The translations under genes were made by a program, and so were the position numbers. Below, one piece after another: positions 18,676-27,377 of a stretch of 64,000 nt of DNA (position 1 is its first letter; every line of letters starts with the position of its first letter). The stretch covers positions 1-64,000 of the forward strand of contig NZ_JAATVU010000012.1 in NCBI RefSeq assembly GCF_013184745.1, in the 5' to 3' direction. The stretch comes from Mangrovicoccus sp. HB161399. Its GTDB lineage: Bacteria > Pseudomonadota > Alphaproteobacteria > Rhodobacterales > Rhodobacteraceae. The notes below the pieces were generated by a model, which was not told where the DNA came from, did not search any database, and saw only the letters and a program-made list of their open reading frames with translations.

Positions 18676-18700
18676 ATTCCCGGAATTCATACCCGTGAAT
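18676..18700. promoter_or_regulatory. paired dyads, candidate LysR operator
   Basis: ATTCC-c-GGAAT at 18676-18686 is immediately followed by ATTCA-(6)-TGAAT at 18685-18700. The second fits the T-N11-A LysR box. Both lie in the 109-base gap between the divergent LysR and SulP starts. Confidence 0.5.
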
Positions 18701-18765
18701 TTTTCCAGCCTAGCAGCCGCGGCCTCCTGCCGCTAGCCCGGCCCGCAGGGAATGGAGGAGCGGCA

Positions 18766-20568
18766 ATGGCAGCAGTCGGCGGACAGGCACGCACCGGGCG
18801 GCGCAGCTGGCGCAGGCGGCTGGTGCCGGACTGGGCCGGGCGGGTGACGCCGGCCAGCTTCCGTGCGGATGTCATCGCCGGGCTGACCGGCGCGACGCTG
18901 GTCCTGCCGCAGGGCGTGGCATTCGCCGCCATCGCCGGCCTGCCGCCGGAATACGGCTTCTACACCGCCATGGTCACCACCATCGTCGCCGCGCTGGCCG
19001 GATCGAGCTGGCATGCCGTGTCGGGCCCCGCCACCGCGATCTCGGCGCTGGTCTTCGGGGCGCTGGCCGGGACGCTTGTTCCCGGATCGCCCGCCTTCAT
19101 CGAGGCGGCAATCGCGCTGTCGCTGCTGGTCGGCATCCTGCAGCTGGCCATGGGGCTGGCGCGCATGGGGGTTCTGGTCGATTTCGTGTCGCACTCGGTG
19201 ATGACCGGCTTCGTGGCCGGCGCCGCGATCCTGATCGCGCTCAGCCAGATCGACACCGCGCTCGGCGTGGAGCTGCCGCGGCCGGACCATCTGGGCGCCT
19301 TCTTCGGCGGGCTCGCCGGGGGGCTCCGCGACGCCGACTGGCACGCGGCCTGCATCGCGCTGACCGCCATCGCCGCGGGGCTGGCGATCCGGGCCGTCCG
19401 TCCCGCATGGCCGAACTACCTGATTGCGCTGGCGCTGGCCACGGCACTGGGGATCTGGTTCGGCGGGGCAGAGTCGGGGATCGAGACCCTGGGCGCCATC
19501 GACAGCGTCGTGCCCAGCTTCGGCCTGCCCGCGATCCGCCCCGACACGCTGCGCGATTTCGGTTCCGCCGCGATGGCAATCGCCATCGTCGGCCTGCTCG
19601 AGGCCATGTCGGTCGCCCGCGCGCTGGCGCTGAAATCCGGCCAGATGATCGACGGCAACCGCGAGTTCACCGGCCAGGGCCTGTCGAACATCGCGGGCAG
19701 CCTGTTCCACTGCTATCCCGGCTCCGCCTCCTTCACCCGCTCGGGCGTGAACTACGACAGCGGCGCCGTCACGCCGCTTGCCGCCATCCTGTCCGCGGTC
19801 TTCCTGTTCCTGATCCTGCTTCTCGTCGCGCCGTTCCTGACCTACGTGCCGCTCGCGGCCATGGCCGGGGTCATCCTGCTGGTGGCCGCGCGGCTGATCG
19901 ACCTGCGCGAGATCCGCCACATCCTGACCACCTCGCGCGAGGAAAGCGCCGTGGCCGCGGTCACCTTCGCCGCCGCGCTGCTGATCGACCTGGAATTCTC
20001 CATCTATGCCGGGGTGCTGCTGTCGCTGGGCCTGTTCCTGCGCAAGACCTCGCAGCCCTTCGTCGGCGTCGGCGCGCCCGATCCCTCGACCCCGACCCGT
20101 GTGTTCAAGAACGCGGCGGCCAACAACCTGCGGCAATGCCCGCAGCTCCTGATCTCGCGGCTCGACGGGCCGCTCTATTTCGGTTCGGTGGAGCATGTCC
20201 GCCGCCAGTTCCGCCGCTTCGAGATCGAGCGCGCGGCGCAGAAACACATGATCTTCATCGTCAAGGGCGTGGGCGAGATCGACATGCCCGGGGCCGACCT
20301 CCTGATCGAGGAGGCGGCGCGCCGCCATGGCCGCGGCGGCTCGTTCCACCTTCAGACCAAGACGCCGCGCACGATCTCGAAGCTGGCGCGCTTCAAGGTG
20401 CTGAAGGCGCTCACCAAGGAATACATCCACCTGTCGAAGCGCGATGCGATCGCCGAAGTCCTGCCGCTGCTCGACGGCAGCGTCTGCGCCGGATGCACCG
20501 CCCGGATCTTCCGGGAATGCTCCGGCAGGCCCGCACCCGCGCCGCCCTGCGCCGCTGGCCGGGATTGA
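18766..20568 (+). CDS. SulP-family inorganic anion transporter with STAS domain
   Basis: 600 residues from the ATG at 18766, which has GGAGGAG five bases upstream; the longer open frame before it is not coding-like. Residues 40-400 hold the membrane domain (FRADVIAGLTGATLVLPQGV, ATAISALVFG, NREFTGQGLSNIAGSLF) and about 445-560 a STAS domain. SulP proteins move sulfate, bicarbonate or related anions. Divergence from a sulfatase/TRAP operon through a shared LysR region suggests handling of sulfate released from sulfate esters. The C-terminal tail has four cysteines (VCAGC, REC, PPC), unusual for the family and possibly a redox or metal site. Confidence 0.9.
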   Translation: MAAVGGQARTGRRSWRRRLVPDWAGRVTPASFRADVIAGLTGATLVLPQGVAFAAIAGLPPEYGFYTAMVTTIVAALAGSSWHAVSGPATAISALVFGALAGTLVPGSPAFIEAAIALSLLVGILQLAMGLARMGVLVDFVSHSVMTGFVAGAAILIALSQIDTALGVELPRPDHLGAFFGGLAGGLRDADWHAACIALTAIAAGLAIRAVRPAWPNYLIALALATALGIWFGGAESGIETLGAIDSVVPSFGLPAIRPDTLRDFGSAAMAIAIVGLLEAMSVARALALKSGQMIDGNREFTGQGLSNIAGSLFHCYPGSASFTRSGVNYDSGAVTPLAAILSAVFLFLILLLVAPFLTYVPLAAMAGVILLVAARLIDLREIRHILTTSREESAVAAVTFAAALLIDLEFSIYAGVLLSLGLFLRKTSQPFVGVGAPDPSTPTRVFKNAAANNLRQCPQLLISRLDGPLYFGSVEHVRRQFRRFEIERAAQKHMIFIVKGVGEIDMPGADLLIEEAARRHGRGGSFHLQTKTPRTISKLARFKVLKALTKEYIHLSKRDAIAEVLPLLDGSVCAGCTARIFRECSGRPAPAPPCAAGRD

Positions 20569-20634
20569 AGGGCGGACTGCAGGCCGGATGACAGCCTGCG
20601 GGGATGCGTCCGGGGCAAGCGGCCGCCAAGTCTG

Positions 20635-20660
20635 CCGGGCCCCTTGGATGAAGGGCCCGG
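20635..20660. terminator. bidirectional terminator between convergent SulP and HyuB genes
   Basis: Perfect 8-bp stem CCGGGCCC / GGGCCCGG with a 10-base loop, between the SulP stop (20568) and the HyuB stop (20687). No long T-run on either side. Confidence 0.55.
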
Positions 20661-20686
20661 AGCCTCCCGGCGGCACGCGGCGCGGG

Positions 20687-22405
20687 TCAGCTGCCGGGCA
20701 GGTCCCCGGCCGCGGCAAGCGCCAGCACCCGGCCGATTTCGGCCTCGTCCAGACCGTAGACGTCCCGCGCGGCCTCCGCCGAGATGTAGCCGAGCGCAAG
20801 GTCGCGCCGCACCGCCGCCGGGTCGCGCTCCGCCGCCGCTCCGTGGCCGGCACCGCCGGCGAAGGCCATCACCACGCGCACGCCTTCGGGGATCGGCTGC
20901 CGCCCCTTGCCGCGCAGCGTGCCGCCGTCTTCCAGCCCGATCTGCGTCGGCGCGCCGTCGCCGCCGCCCGCCCGGCCGGGCGCCGGGTGGTCGATCCGGT
21001 CGAGCATCACCGACATGTCGTAGACATGGCCGTCGCGGGCGCCGACGGTCATGTGCTGGCCCAGCCCCCCGCGCTGGCACCCCGGCCCGCCGCTGTCGGG
21101 GCGGAATTCCTTGCGCCAGATGATCACCGGCCCGGCCTGTTCGGAGGCCTCGACCGGCATGGTCATGACGCCCGAGGGGAAGGCCGTGGTGTTCATGCCG
21201 TCGAGCCCGGGCCGCGCGCCCGAGCCGCCGGAATTGAAGCAAAGCACCTCCGCCCGCCGCGCGCCGTCACGCCGCGCTGCCTCGCTGGCCGGGCGCAGGG
21301 AAAGCTGGAAGTTGCACAGCGCCCCCGATCCCGGCGCGGGCAGCCGCCCCGGCAGGAGCTTTTCCAGCGCGTCATAGACGGTATCGGGGATGGTGTGCCC
21401 GACGATATGGCGCATCGCGACCGGCGCCGGATGCAGCGCGTGGACGATGGAATTCTCCTCGGCGGCGATCCGGAACGGCGCAAGCGAGGCGGCATTGTTC
21501 GGAATGTCGGGCGCGATGGCGCATTTGATCGCGTAGCAGGCATAGGCCTTGGTGTAGATCAGCGGCACGTTGATGCCGTGGCTGTCGAGCCCGGACGTGC
21601 CCGCGAAGTCGCACAGCACGTCCTCTTCGCCCACCGTCAGCCTGACCTTCAGGTCGATCGGATGGTCGTAGCCGTCGAGCCGCATCGCGCCCTCGGCGCT
21701 ACCCTTCGGCAGCTCGGCGATGCGCGCCAGCGTCGCGCGGCGGGAGTTGCCGAGGATGAAGTCCGAGAGCTGGCCGAGCCCGTCCATGCCGAACTCGTCC
21801 ATCATGTCCATCAGCCGCCGGTGGCCGATGTCGTTGCAGGTGGCCAGCGCATGGACATCGCCGACAAGCTGGTCGGGCTCGCGCACATTCGCGCGCAGCA
21901 GATGCACGAAGGCCCGGTCGATCTCTCCGCGCTCGGCGAATTTCATGATCGGGATGAACAGGCCTTCCTCGTAGACCGAGTTCGCATCGGCGGTGAAGCC
22001 GCGCCCGCCGATATCCGTCACATGCGCGGTGCAGGCGAAGAAGCCCACCAGCCGGCCCGCGCGGAAGGAGGGCGTCACCACCGTTATGTCATGCAGGTGC
22101 CCGGTCCCCTTCCAGGGATCGTTGGTGATGTAGATGTCGCCCTCGAAGATGTTCTCCGGGCCGATATCAGTGACGAAATGCGCCACCGCCTCGGCCATGG
22201 CGTTCACGTGGCCGGGCGTGCCGGTGACGGCCTGGGCGAGCATCCGCGCCTCGGGATCGTAGACGCCCGCGGAGAGATCGCCCGCCTCGCGCACCGATGT
22301 CGAGAAGGCGGTGCGCACCAGTGCCTGCGCCTGTTCCTCCACCACCGAGATCAGGCGGTTCCAGCCGACCTGCAGCGCGACGGTGGACAGCTTTGCTTCG
22401 CTCAT
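20687..22405 (-). CDS. hyuB: hydantoinase/oxoprolinase subunit B
   Basis: 572 residues matching the HyuB/N-methylhydantoinase B family over full length: VEEQAQALVRTAFSTSVREA, GDIYITNDPWKGTGHLHDIT, TADANSVYEEGL and NSGGSGARPGLDG. With HyuA it forms an ATP-dependent enzyme that opens or carboxylates cyclic amides or ketones (5-oxoproline, N-methylhydantoin, acetophenone-type substrates). It starts 4 bases after the HyuA stop, so the two are co-translated. The exact substrate is not readable. Confidence 0.92.
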   Translation of the reverse strand: MSEAKLSTVALQVGWNRLISVVEEQAQALVRTAFSTSVREAGDLSAGVYDPEARMLAQAVTGTPGHVNAMAEAVAHFVTDIGPENIFEGDIYITNDPWKGTGHLHDITVVTPSFRAGRLVGFFACTAHVTDIGGRGFTADANSVYEEGLFIPIMKFAERGEIDRAFVHLLRANVREPDQLVGDVHALATCNDIGHRRLMDMMDEFGMDGLGQLSDFILGNSRRATLARIAELPKGSAEGAMRLDGYDHPIDLKVRLTVGEEDVLCDFAGTSGLDSHGINVPLIYTKAYACYAIKCAIAPDIPNNAASLAPFRIAAEENSIVHALHPAPVAMRHIVGHTIPDTVYDALEKLLPGRLPAPGSGALCNFQLSLRPASEAARRDGARRAEVLCFNSGGSGARPGLDGMNTTAFPSGVMTMPVEASEQAGPVIIWRKEFRPDSGGPGCQRGGLGQHMTVGARDGHVYDMSVMLDRIDHPAPGRAGGGDGAPTQIGLEDGGTLRGKGRQPIPEGVRVVMAFAGGAGHGAAAERDPAAVRRDLALGYISAEAARDVYGLDEAEIGRVLALAAAGDLPGS

Positions 22406-22409
22406 CGGA

Positions 22410-24488
22410 TCAGGCCTCCGCTTTCAGGGTCAGTTCGATGCAGCCGTCGGCGCGGCAGGTCGCGCTGCGGCTCGAGGGCACGATGATGGTGGTTTCGTCC
22501 TCCCAGATCACCGCCGGCCCGTCGATGCGGCGCCCCGGGATCAGCTCCTCGCGGCGGGCCACGGCGGCCTCGACCATGCGCTCCAGCGCCGGATCGAAGA
22601 CCGTCCGCGTGGCGCCGGGGCTCCAGCCGTCCGCCGCCGCCGGGGCGGCGACCGGGTCGGGGCGCGGCTTCGGCGTGGTGGCATTGACGGCCCAGACGGT
22701 GACCTCGATGTCGAGCCCCTCGACCCGGCGCGAGAACAGCCGTTCGTACTCCGCCTCGAACAGCGCGCGGAACCCGTCCGCATCGGGCGCCTCGGCCAGC
22801 GCAAGCGGCAGCTCAACCGGGATTTCCCAGCCCTGGCCGACATAGCGCAGATAGGCGCGGTACCCGGCCTCGACAGCCAGGCCCGGCGCGCAGTCCTCGA
22901 CGAAGCCGGTCGCCTCGGCACGCAGCGCGGCCAGCAGGCCGCGCACCGCCGGGGGATCGAATTCCGACAGGCGCAGGGGCACGGTGCGGGTCGCCTCGAA
23001 GCTGAAGGGCGCGCGCAGGAAGCCGATGGCCGAGCCGACGCCCGCGCCCGGCGGCACCAGCAGCGTGCCGATCCCCAGCTTCTCGCAGAGCCGCCCGGCA
23101 TGGAGCGGCGCCGCCCCGCCGAAGGCGATCATCGTGTAGCCCGACAGGTCCTCGCCGTTCTCGACGGCATGGACCCGGGCGGCATTGGCCATGTTCTCGT
23201 CGACCACCTCGGAGATGCCGAAGGCCGCGCCTGCGGTGTCGAGCCCCAGCGCGCCGCCGACCACGCCGTCCAGCGCCGCCGCCGAGGCGGAGGGGTCGAG
23301 CGCGAAGGCGCCGCCGGCGAAGTTCCCGGCATCGAGCCGCCCCAGCATCAGGTCGGCATCGGTGACCGCGGGACGGGTGCCGCCGCGGCCGTAGCAGGCC
23401 GGGCCCGGCTCCGATCCCGCGCTTTCCGGCCCCACCCGGATCTGGTTCATGCTGTCGACATGGGCCAGCGAGCCGCCGCCCGCGCCGATCTCCACCATGT
23501 CGATCACCGGGATCGAGATCGGCATGCCCGACCCCTTCTTGAAGCGGTAGGTGCGCGCCACCTCGAAGACCCGCGCGGTCTTCGGCGTCTGGCCCTTGAT
23601 CAGGCAGATCTTGGCGGTCGTGCCGCCCATGTCGAAGGACAGCACCTTCTCCGCGCCGTGCGCCGCAGCGACATGCGCGGCGAAGATGGCACCGCCGGCG
23701 GGGCCGGACTCGACGAGCCTGACCGGGAATTCCGCTGCGCCCTCGAGGCTGATGATCCCGCCGCCGGAATGCATCAGATAGACCGGCGCGGCGCAGCCCG
23801 CCTCCGCCAGCCGCCGCTGCAGATTGGCCAGATAGCCCTTCATCATCGGCTTGACATAGGCATTGGCGATGGTGGTGTTGAACCGCTCGTATTCGCGCAT
23901 CTGCGGCGAGACCTCGCAGGAGAGCGACACCACCAGCCCGGGCAGTTCCGCCAGCAGCGCGTCGCGCATCGCCTGCTCATGCGCGGGGTTCACGTAGGAA
24001 TGCAGGAAGCCCACCGCGACGCTTTCATAGCCGCCCGCGCGGATCTGCGCGACGACCGCGGCGATCTCCTCCGCGGAGGGCGCGATGCGGACCTGTCCGG
24101 TGGCGTCGATCCGTTCGCGCAGCACATAGCGGCGGTTCCGCGGCAGCAGCGGCTCGGGCAGCACCAGGTTCAGGTCGTATTGCTCGAAACGGCTTTCGGT
24201 GCGCATCTCGATGACGTCGCGGAAGCCCTCGGTGGTGATCAGCGCGGTGCGCGCGCCGCGCCGCTCGATCAGCGCATTGGTGGCCAGCGTGGTGCCGTGG
24301 ATCACCCGGCCGATCTGCTCGGGCGTCACGCCCGCGCGGGCGCAGACCGTGGCCATGCCTGCGAGGATGGCGCGCTCGGGCGCATCATAGGTGGTCAGGA
24401 CCTTGGTGGAGACCAGCCCGTCGGCCGTTTCGAGCACGACATCGGTGAAGGTGCCGCCGATATCGGCGCTCAGTGTAGCAGTCGTCAT
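22410..24488 (-). CDS. hyuA: hydantoinase/oxoprolinase subunit A
   Basis: 692 residues. The N-terminal ATP-binding element SADIGGTFTDVVLET and the HGTTLATNALIERRGART block are typical of HyuA. The central SFDMGGTTAKICLIKG and GAGGGSLAHVDSM belong to the actin-like ATPase fold. It uses ATP to activate the cyclic substrate for HyuB. It is the first gene of the pair, flanked by a same-strand LysR gene (24632-25531) and, beyond it, a divergent TRAP transporter that probably imports the substrate. Confidence 0.93.
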   Translation of the reverse strand: MTTATLSADIGGTFTDVVLETADGLVSTKVLTTYDAPERAILAGMATVCARAGVTPEQIGRVIHGTTLATNALIERRGARTALITTEGFRDVIEMRTESRFEQYDLNLVLPEPLLPRNRRYVLRERIDATGQVRIAPSAEEIAAVVAQIRAGGYESVAVGFLHSYVNPAHEQAMRDALLAELPGLVVSLSCEVSPQMREYERFNTTIANAYVKPMMKGYLANLQRRLAEAGCAAPVYLMHSGGGIISLEGAAEFPVRLVESGPAGGAIFAAHVAAAHGAEKVLSFDMGGTTAKICLIKGQTPKTARVFEVARTYRFKKGSGMPISIPVIDMVEIGAGGGSLAHVDSMNQIRVGPESAGSEPGPACYGRGGTRPAVTDADLMLGRLDAGNFAGGAFALDPSASAAALDGVVGGALGLDTAGAAFGISEVVDENMANAARVHAVENGEDLSGYTMIAFGGAAPLHAGRLCEKLGIGTLLVPPGAGVGSAIGFLRAPFSFEATRTVPLRLSEFDPPAVRGLLAALRAEATGFVEDCAPGLAVEAGYRAYLRYVGQGWEIPVELPLALAEAPDADGFRALFEAEYERLFSRRVEGLDIEVTVWAVNATTPKPRPDPVAAPAAADGWSPGATRTVFDPALERMVEAAVARREELIPGRRIDGPAVIWEDETTIIVPSSRSATCRADGCIELTLKAEA

Positions 24489-24631
24489 GTCTTTCCCGGA
24501 TCATCGGAGCACAGGCCGGGACCTGCATAGCGCGGGACCCGGCCTTTCGAGCCGATGGTGGCCCAGTCCGACGATTGCGTCGAATTATTTTCCTTTCTGG
24601 AATGGATAGAATTTCCTGATCCTAAGCGCCC

Positions 24632-25531
24632 CTAGCCTGCGCGGACCTGCCAGCGCGCGACCTCGCGGGCGGTTTCGGCGGCGGCCGTGACGACATGGCT
24701 GACCGGCCGGGCCAGATAGGAGGCGGTGAAATTCATCGGCGAGGGCAGCCAGTCGCAGTCGAGCAGCTCGAGCGCGCCCATCGCGATGTCCGGCCGCACG
24801 ATCACATCCGGCACGAGTGCGGCGCCGAGCCCGTCGAGCGCCATCTGGTGGCAGGTCGCGAGGCTGCTTGAGGCGATGATCTGGGTTTCGGGCGCACCGG
24901 TCATTTCGATCACGCGCTGCAATTCGGTAAAGGAGCGCGTGCTGGCGCCGACTGCGAGAAGCGGCCAGGCGCCGAGCTGCGCGAAATCCAGATGCCGCTC
25001 CCGCGACGGCGAGGCGCCGGGCCTGCCGACCCAGACGAAGGGCACGCTGCCCAGCTCGTGGTTCCGGACGTCATAGGGCGACAGCGGTCCGTTCAGGAAG
25101 GCCAGGTCGATGGCGCGTTCCATCAGCAACGGGCGCAGCGCGCTGGTGAAGTCGATGCGCACCTCGATCAGCACTTTCGGCATTCGTTCGCGCATGATCC
25201 GCAGATAGTCGCGCAGCCAGGTCAGCGCCACCACCTCGGTCACGCCGAGCCGCAGCCGGGTGACCGACTGCTCGCCCGCGGCTGCGGCGCGGAACTGGTC
25301 GACCGAGGCGACCACCCGCTCGGCGAGCGGCAGCAGCGCCTGGCCCGACTGGGTGATCCTGACGGAACCTGCATCGCGCTCGAACAGCCGGGTCCCCACC
25401 ATGGCCTCCAGGCTGTTCAGCCGGTTCGAGATGTTGGGCTGCGTCGTGTTCAGCTGCTCCGCCGCGCGGCGGAAGCTCTGCAGCGTGGCGACCCAGATGA
25501 AGGCCTCCAGATGCTTCAGCGTGATCTGCAA
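24632..25531 (-). CDS. LysR-family transcriptional regulator
   Basis: 299 residues from a TTG start at 25531 that has AGGAAGGA five bases upstream; the open frame extends to 25582 but without a ribosome site. The helix-turn-helix is LKHLEAFIWVATLQSFRRAA plus LNTTQPNISNRLNSLE, followed by the effector domain beginning VTRLRLGVTEVVAL. It lies upstream of hyuAB on the same strand and is divergent from the DctPQM TRAP genes, so it probably controls uptake and hydrolysis of the same compound. The 262-base gap to the TRAP genes carries a direct repeat. Confidence 0.9.
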   Translation of the reverse strand: MQITLKHLEAFIWVATLQSFRRAAEQLNTTQPNISNRLNSLEAMVGTRLFERDAGSVRITQSGQALLPLAERVVASVDQFRAAAAGEQSVTRLRLGVTEVVALTWLRDYLRIMRERMPKVLIEVRIDFTSALRPLLMERAIDLAFLNGPLSPYDVRNHELGSVPFVWVGRPGASPSRERHLDFAQLGAWPLLAVGASTRSFTELQRVIEMTGAPETQIIASSSLATCHQMALDGLGAALVPDVIVRPDIAMGALELLDCDWLPSPMNFTASYLARPVSHVVTAAAETAREVARWQVRAG

Positions 25532-25674
25532 GGCCGTCCTTCCTGGCGGGCGCCGTCCCGGTTGCGCCCGTTTTCCGGGCATCCTGCCCCCGGTCTGCGC
25601 AGGCGTGCGGCGCGCTGCCGCGGCAAGGGCCTCCGATGCCGAGGATCATCAATCCTGATAGAATCGAGAAATAA

Positions 25675-25698
25675 ATCGGATTTGCAACTATCGGATTT
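25675..25698. promoter_or_regulatory. direct repeat in the LysR/TRAP intergenic region
   Basis: ATCGGATTT occurs at 25675-25683 and again at 25690-25698, 15 bases apart, in an A/T-rich patch of the divergent promoter region. GATAG (25657-25661 area) and CTATC (25688-25692) also form a wide dyad. Candidate LysR or promoter elements. Confidence 0.4.
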
Positions 25699-25793
25699 TT
25701 CGCCGGAAATGGCGGTGCCGCGGCGGGACCGGTTCCGCACGGGGCAGACAGCAGCCCGCAGCCATAGCGGGCGGAACAACAGGGAAAAAGAAA

Positions 25794-26774
25794 ATGGGAC
25801 TGATCAGCAAGCTCTCCGGAGCGACCTTGGCGCTTGGCCTCCTCGCCGGTGCGGCTTCCGCGGAAACCACCTGGACCATGGCGACGGGCTATCCCGAGAC
25901 CAACTTCTTCACCAAGAACGTGCGCATGTTCATCGACGAGGTCCAGACCGCGACCGACGGCGCCCTGAAGATCGACCTGCGGCCCAATGACGAGCTGATC
26001 AAGCTCGACGCCGTCAAGCGCGCGGTGCAGTCCGGCCAGGTGGCCATCGGCGAGATCCGCCTGGGCATCTACGGCAACGAGGACCCGATGTACCTGCTCG
26101 ACTCGGTCCCCGCGCTGGCCGGCGACTACGACCATGCCGCGAAGCTGATGGCGGCGCAGAAGCCCTACCTGGACAAGATCTTCGACGAGAAGGGCATGAA
26201 GCTGCTCGGCTTCACGCCCTGGCCCGGGCAGGGCTTCTACACCAAGTTCCCGGTGACCGACGGCAGCGAGTTCCAGGACGTCAAGATCCGCATCTATTCC
26301 AAGTCCACCCAGGACATGGCGCAGAAGCTCGGCTTCCAGGCGACCATCCTGCCCTTCGCCGAAGTGCCGCAGGCCTTCTCCACCGGGCTGATCGACGCGC
26401 TCTTCACCTCGGCGCAGACCGGCGTCGACATACAGGCCTGGGACTACGCGCAGTACTTCACCTATGCGGGCTCGATCTTCTCGAAGAACGCCATCGTCGT
26501 GAACAAGAAGGCCTTCGACAAGCTGGACCCGGCCGTTCAGGAGGCGCTGGTCGCCGCGGGCGAGGCCGCCACCGTGCGCGGCTACGAGATGAGCGCCGCC
26601 GCCAACGAGGAGACCATCGCGACGCTCAAGGAGCACGGCATGACCATCACCGAGGCCAGCCCCGAGCTGATGGCGAAGCTGGACGCGATCGGCGCCGAGA
26701 TGGCCGAGGCCTGGGCGGCGGATGCCGATGAGGCGCAGAAGGCCGTCCTGGCCGCCTACATGGCCGCCGATTGA
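25794..26774 (+). CDS. TRAP transporter DctP-family substrate-binding protein
   Basis: 326 residues. The signal peptide (MGLISKLSGATLALGLLAGAASA) is followed by a DctP fold with the characteristic FFTKNVRMFIDEVQTATDGA, VKIRIYSKSTQDMAQKLG (the conserved Arg that holds the carboxylate) and PQAFSTGLIDALFTSAQTG. It binds an organic acid in the periplasm for DctQM encoded next. Neighbouring hyuAB and LysR suggest that the ligand is a carboxylated heterocycle or amide. An A/G-rich AGGGAAAAAG ribosome site precedes the ATG. Confidence 0.93.
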   Translation: MGLISKLSGATLALGLLAGAASAETTWTMATGYPETNFFTKNVRMFIDEVQTATDGALKIDLRPNDELIKLDAVKRAVQSGQVAIGEIRLGIYGNEDPMYLLDSVPALAGDYDHAAKLMAAQKPYLDKIFDEKGMKLLGFTPWPGQGFYTKFPVTDGSEFQDVKIRIYSKSTQDMAQKLGFQATILPFAEVPQAFSTGLIDALFTSAQTGVDIQAWDYAQYFTYAGSIFSKNAIVVNKKAFDKLDPAVQEALVAAGEAATVRGYEMSAAANEETIATLKEHGMTITEASPELMAKLDAIGAEMAEAWAADADEAQKAVLAAYMAAD

Positions 26775-26866
26775 TCCGGGCCCGCGGCAGCCGGGACGGC
26801 CCTCGGGCGGTTCCGGCTGCCGCGCCCGCAGCCCCCTGCCCGACGCTGCCCCACAAGGAGAGTCCG

Positions 26867-27376
26867 TTGATCCGTAGATACCTGCATCTGCTCTATACCG
26901 CCTGCGGCTATGCCGCCGCCGGGTTCCTGGCGATGATCGCCGTGCTGACCCTGGCGCAGGTGGTCGCGCGGCAGCTCGGCATTCCGCTGGAGAGCATCGA
27001 GCTGGCCGGCTTCTGCCTGGCCGCCTCCACCTTCCTCGGGCTGGCCCATACCTTCGTGAACGGCGGCCATGTGCGCGTCGCGATGCTGTCCAACGCGCTG
27101 CCCAAGGCGGGACGGCGCTGGCTGGAGGCCTGGTGCTGCCTGGTCGGGCTCGGCGCCTCCGGCTATGCCGCCTGGCACATGGCCGGCTTCACCTGGGAGA
27201 CCTACATCTACGGCGATCTCAGCCCCGGGCTCGCGGCGATGCCGCTGTGGATCCCGCAGAGCGGCGTGGCCGCCGGGCTGGCGGTGCTGGCCGTCGGCTT
27301 CGCCGAGCAGCTGGCCGTGGTGCTGACCGGGGGCACGCCGGACTACGTGCTGCACGGCGGATCGGGGCACGAGTGA
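26867..27376 (+). CDS. TRAP transporter small permease (DctQ)
   Basis: 169 residues from the TTG start at 26867 with AAGGAG six bases upstream. Four hydrophobic helices, with the family motif RQLGIPLESIELAGFCLAAS and the cytoplasmic-side GHVRVAML. It pairs with the large permease, whose gene starts one base after its stop. Confidence 0.9.
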   Translation: MIRRYLHLLYTACGYAAAGFLAMIAVLTLAQVVARQLGIPLESIELAGFCLAASTFLGLAHTFVNGGHVRVAMLSNALPKAGRRWLEAWCCLVGLGASGYAAWHMAGFTWETYIYGDLSPGLAAMPLWIPQSGVAAGLAVLAVGFAEQLAVVLTGGTPDYVLHGGSGHE

Positions 27377-27377
27377 C

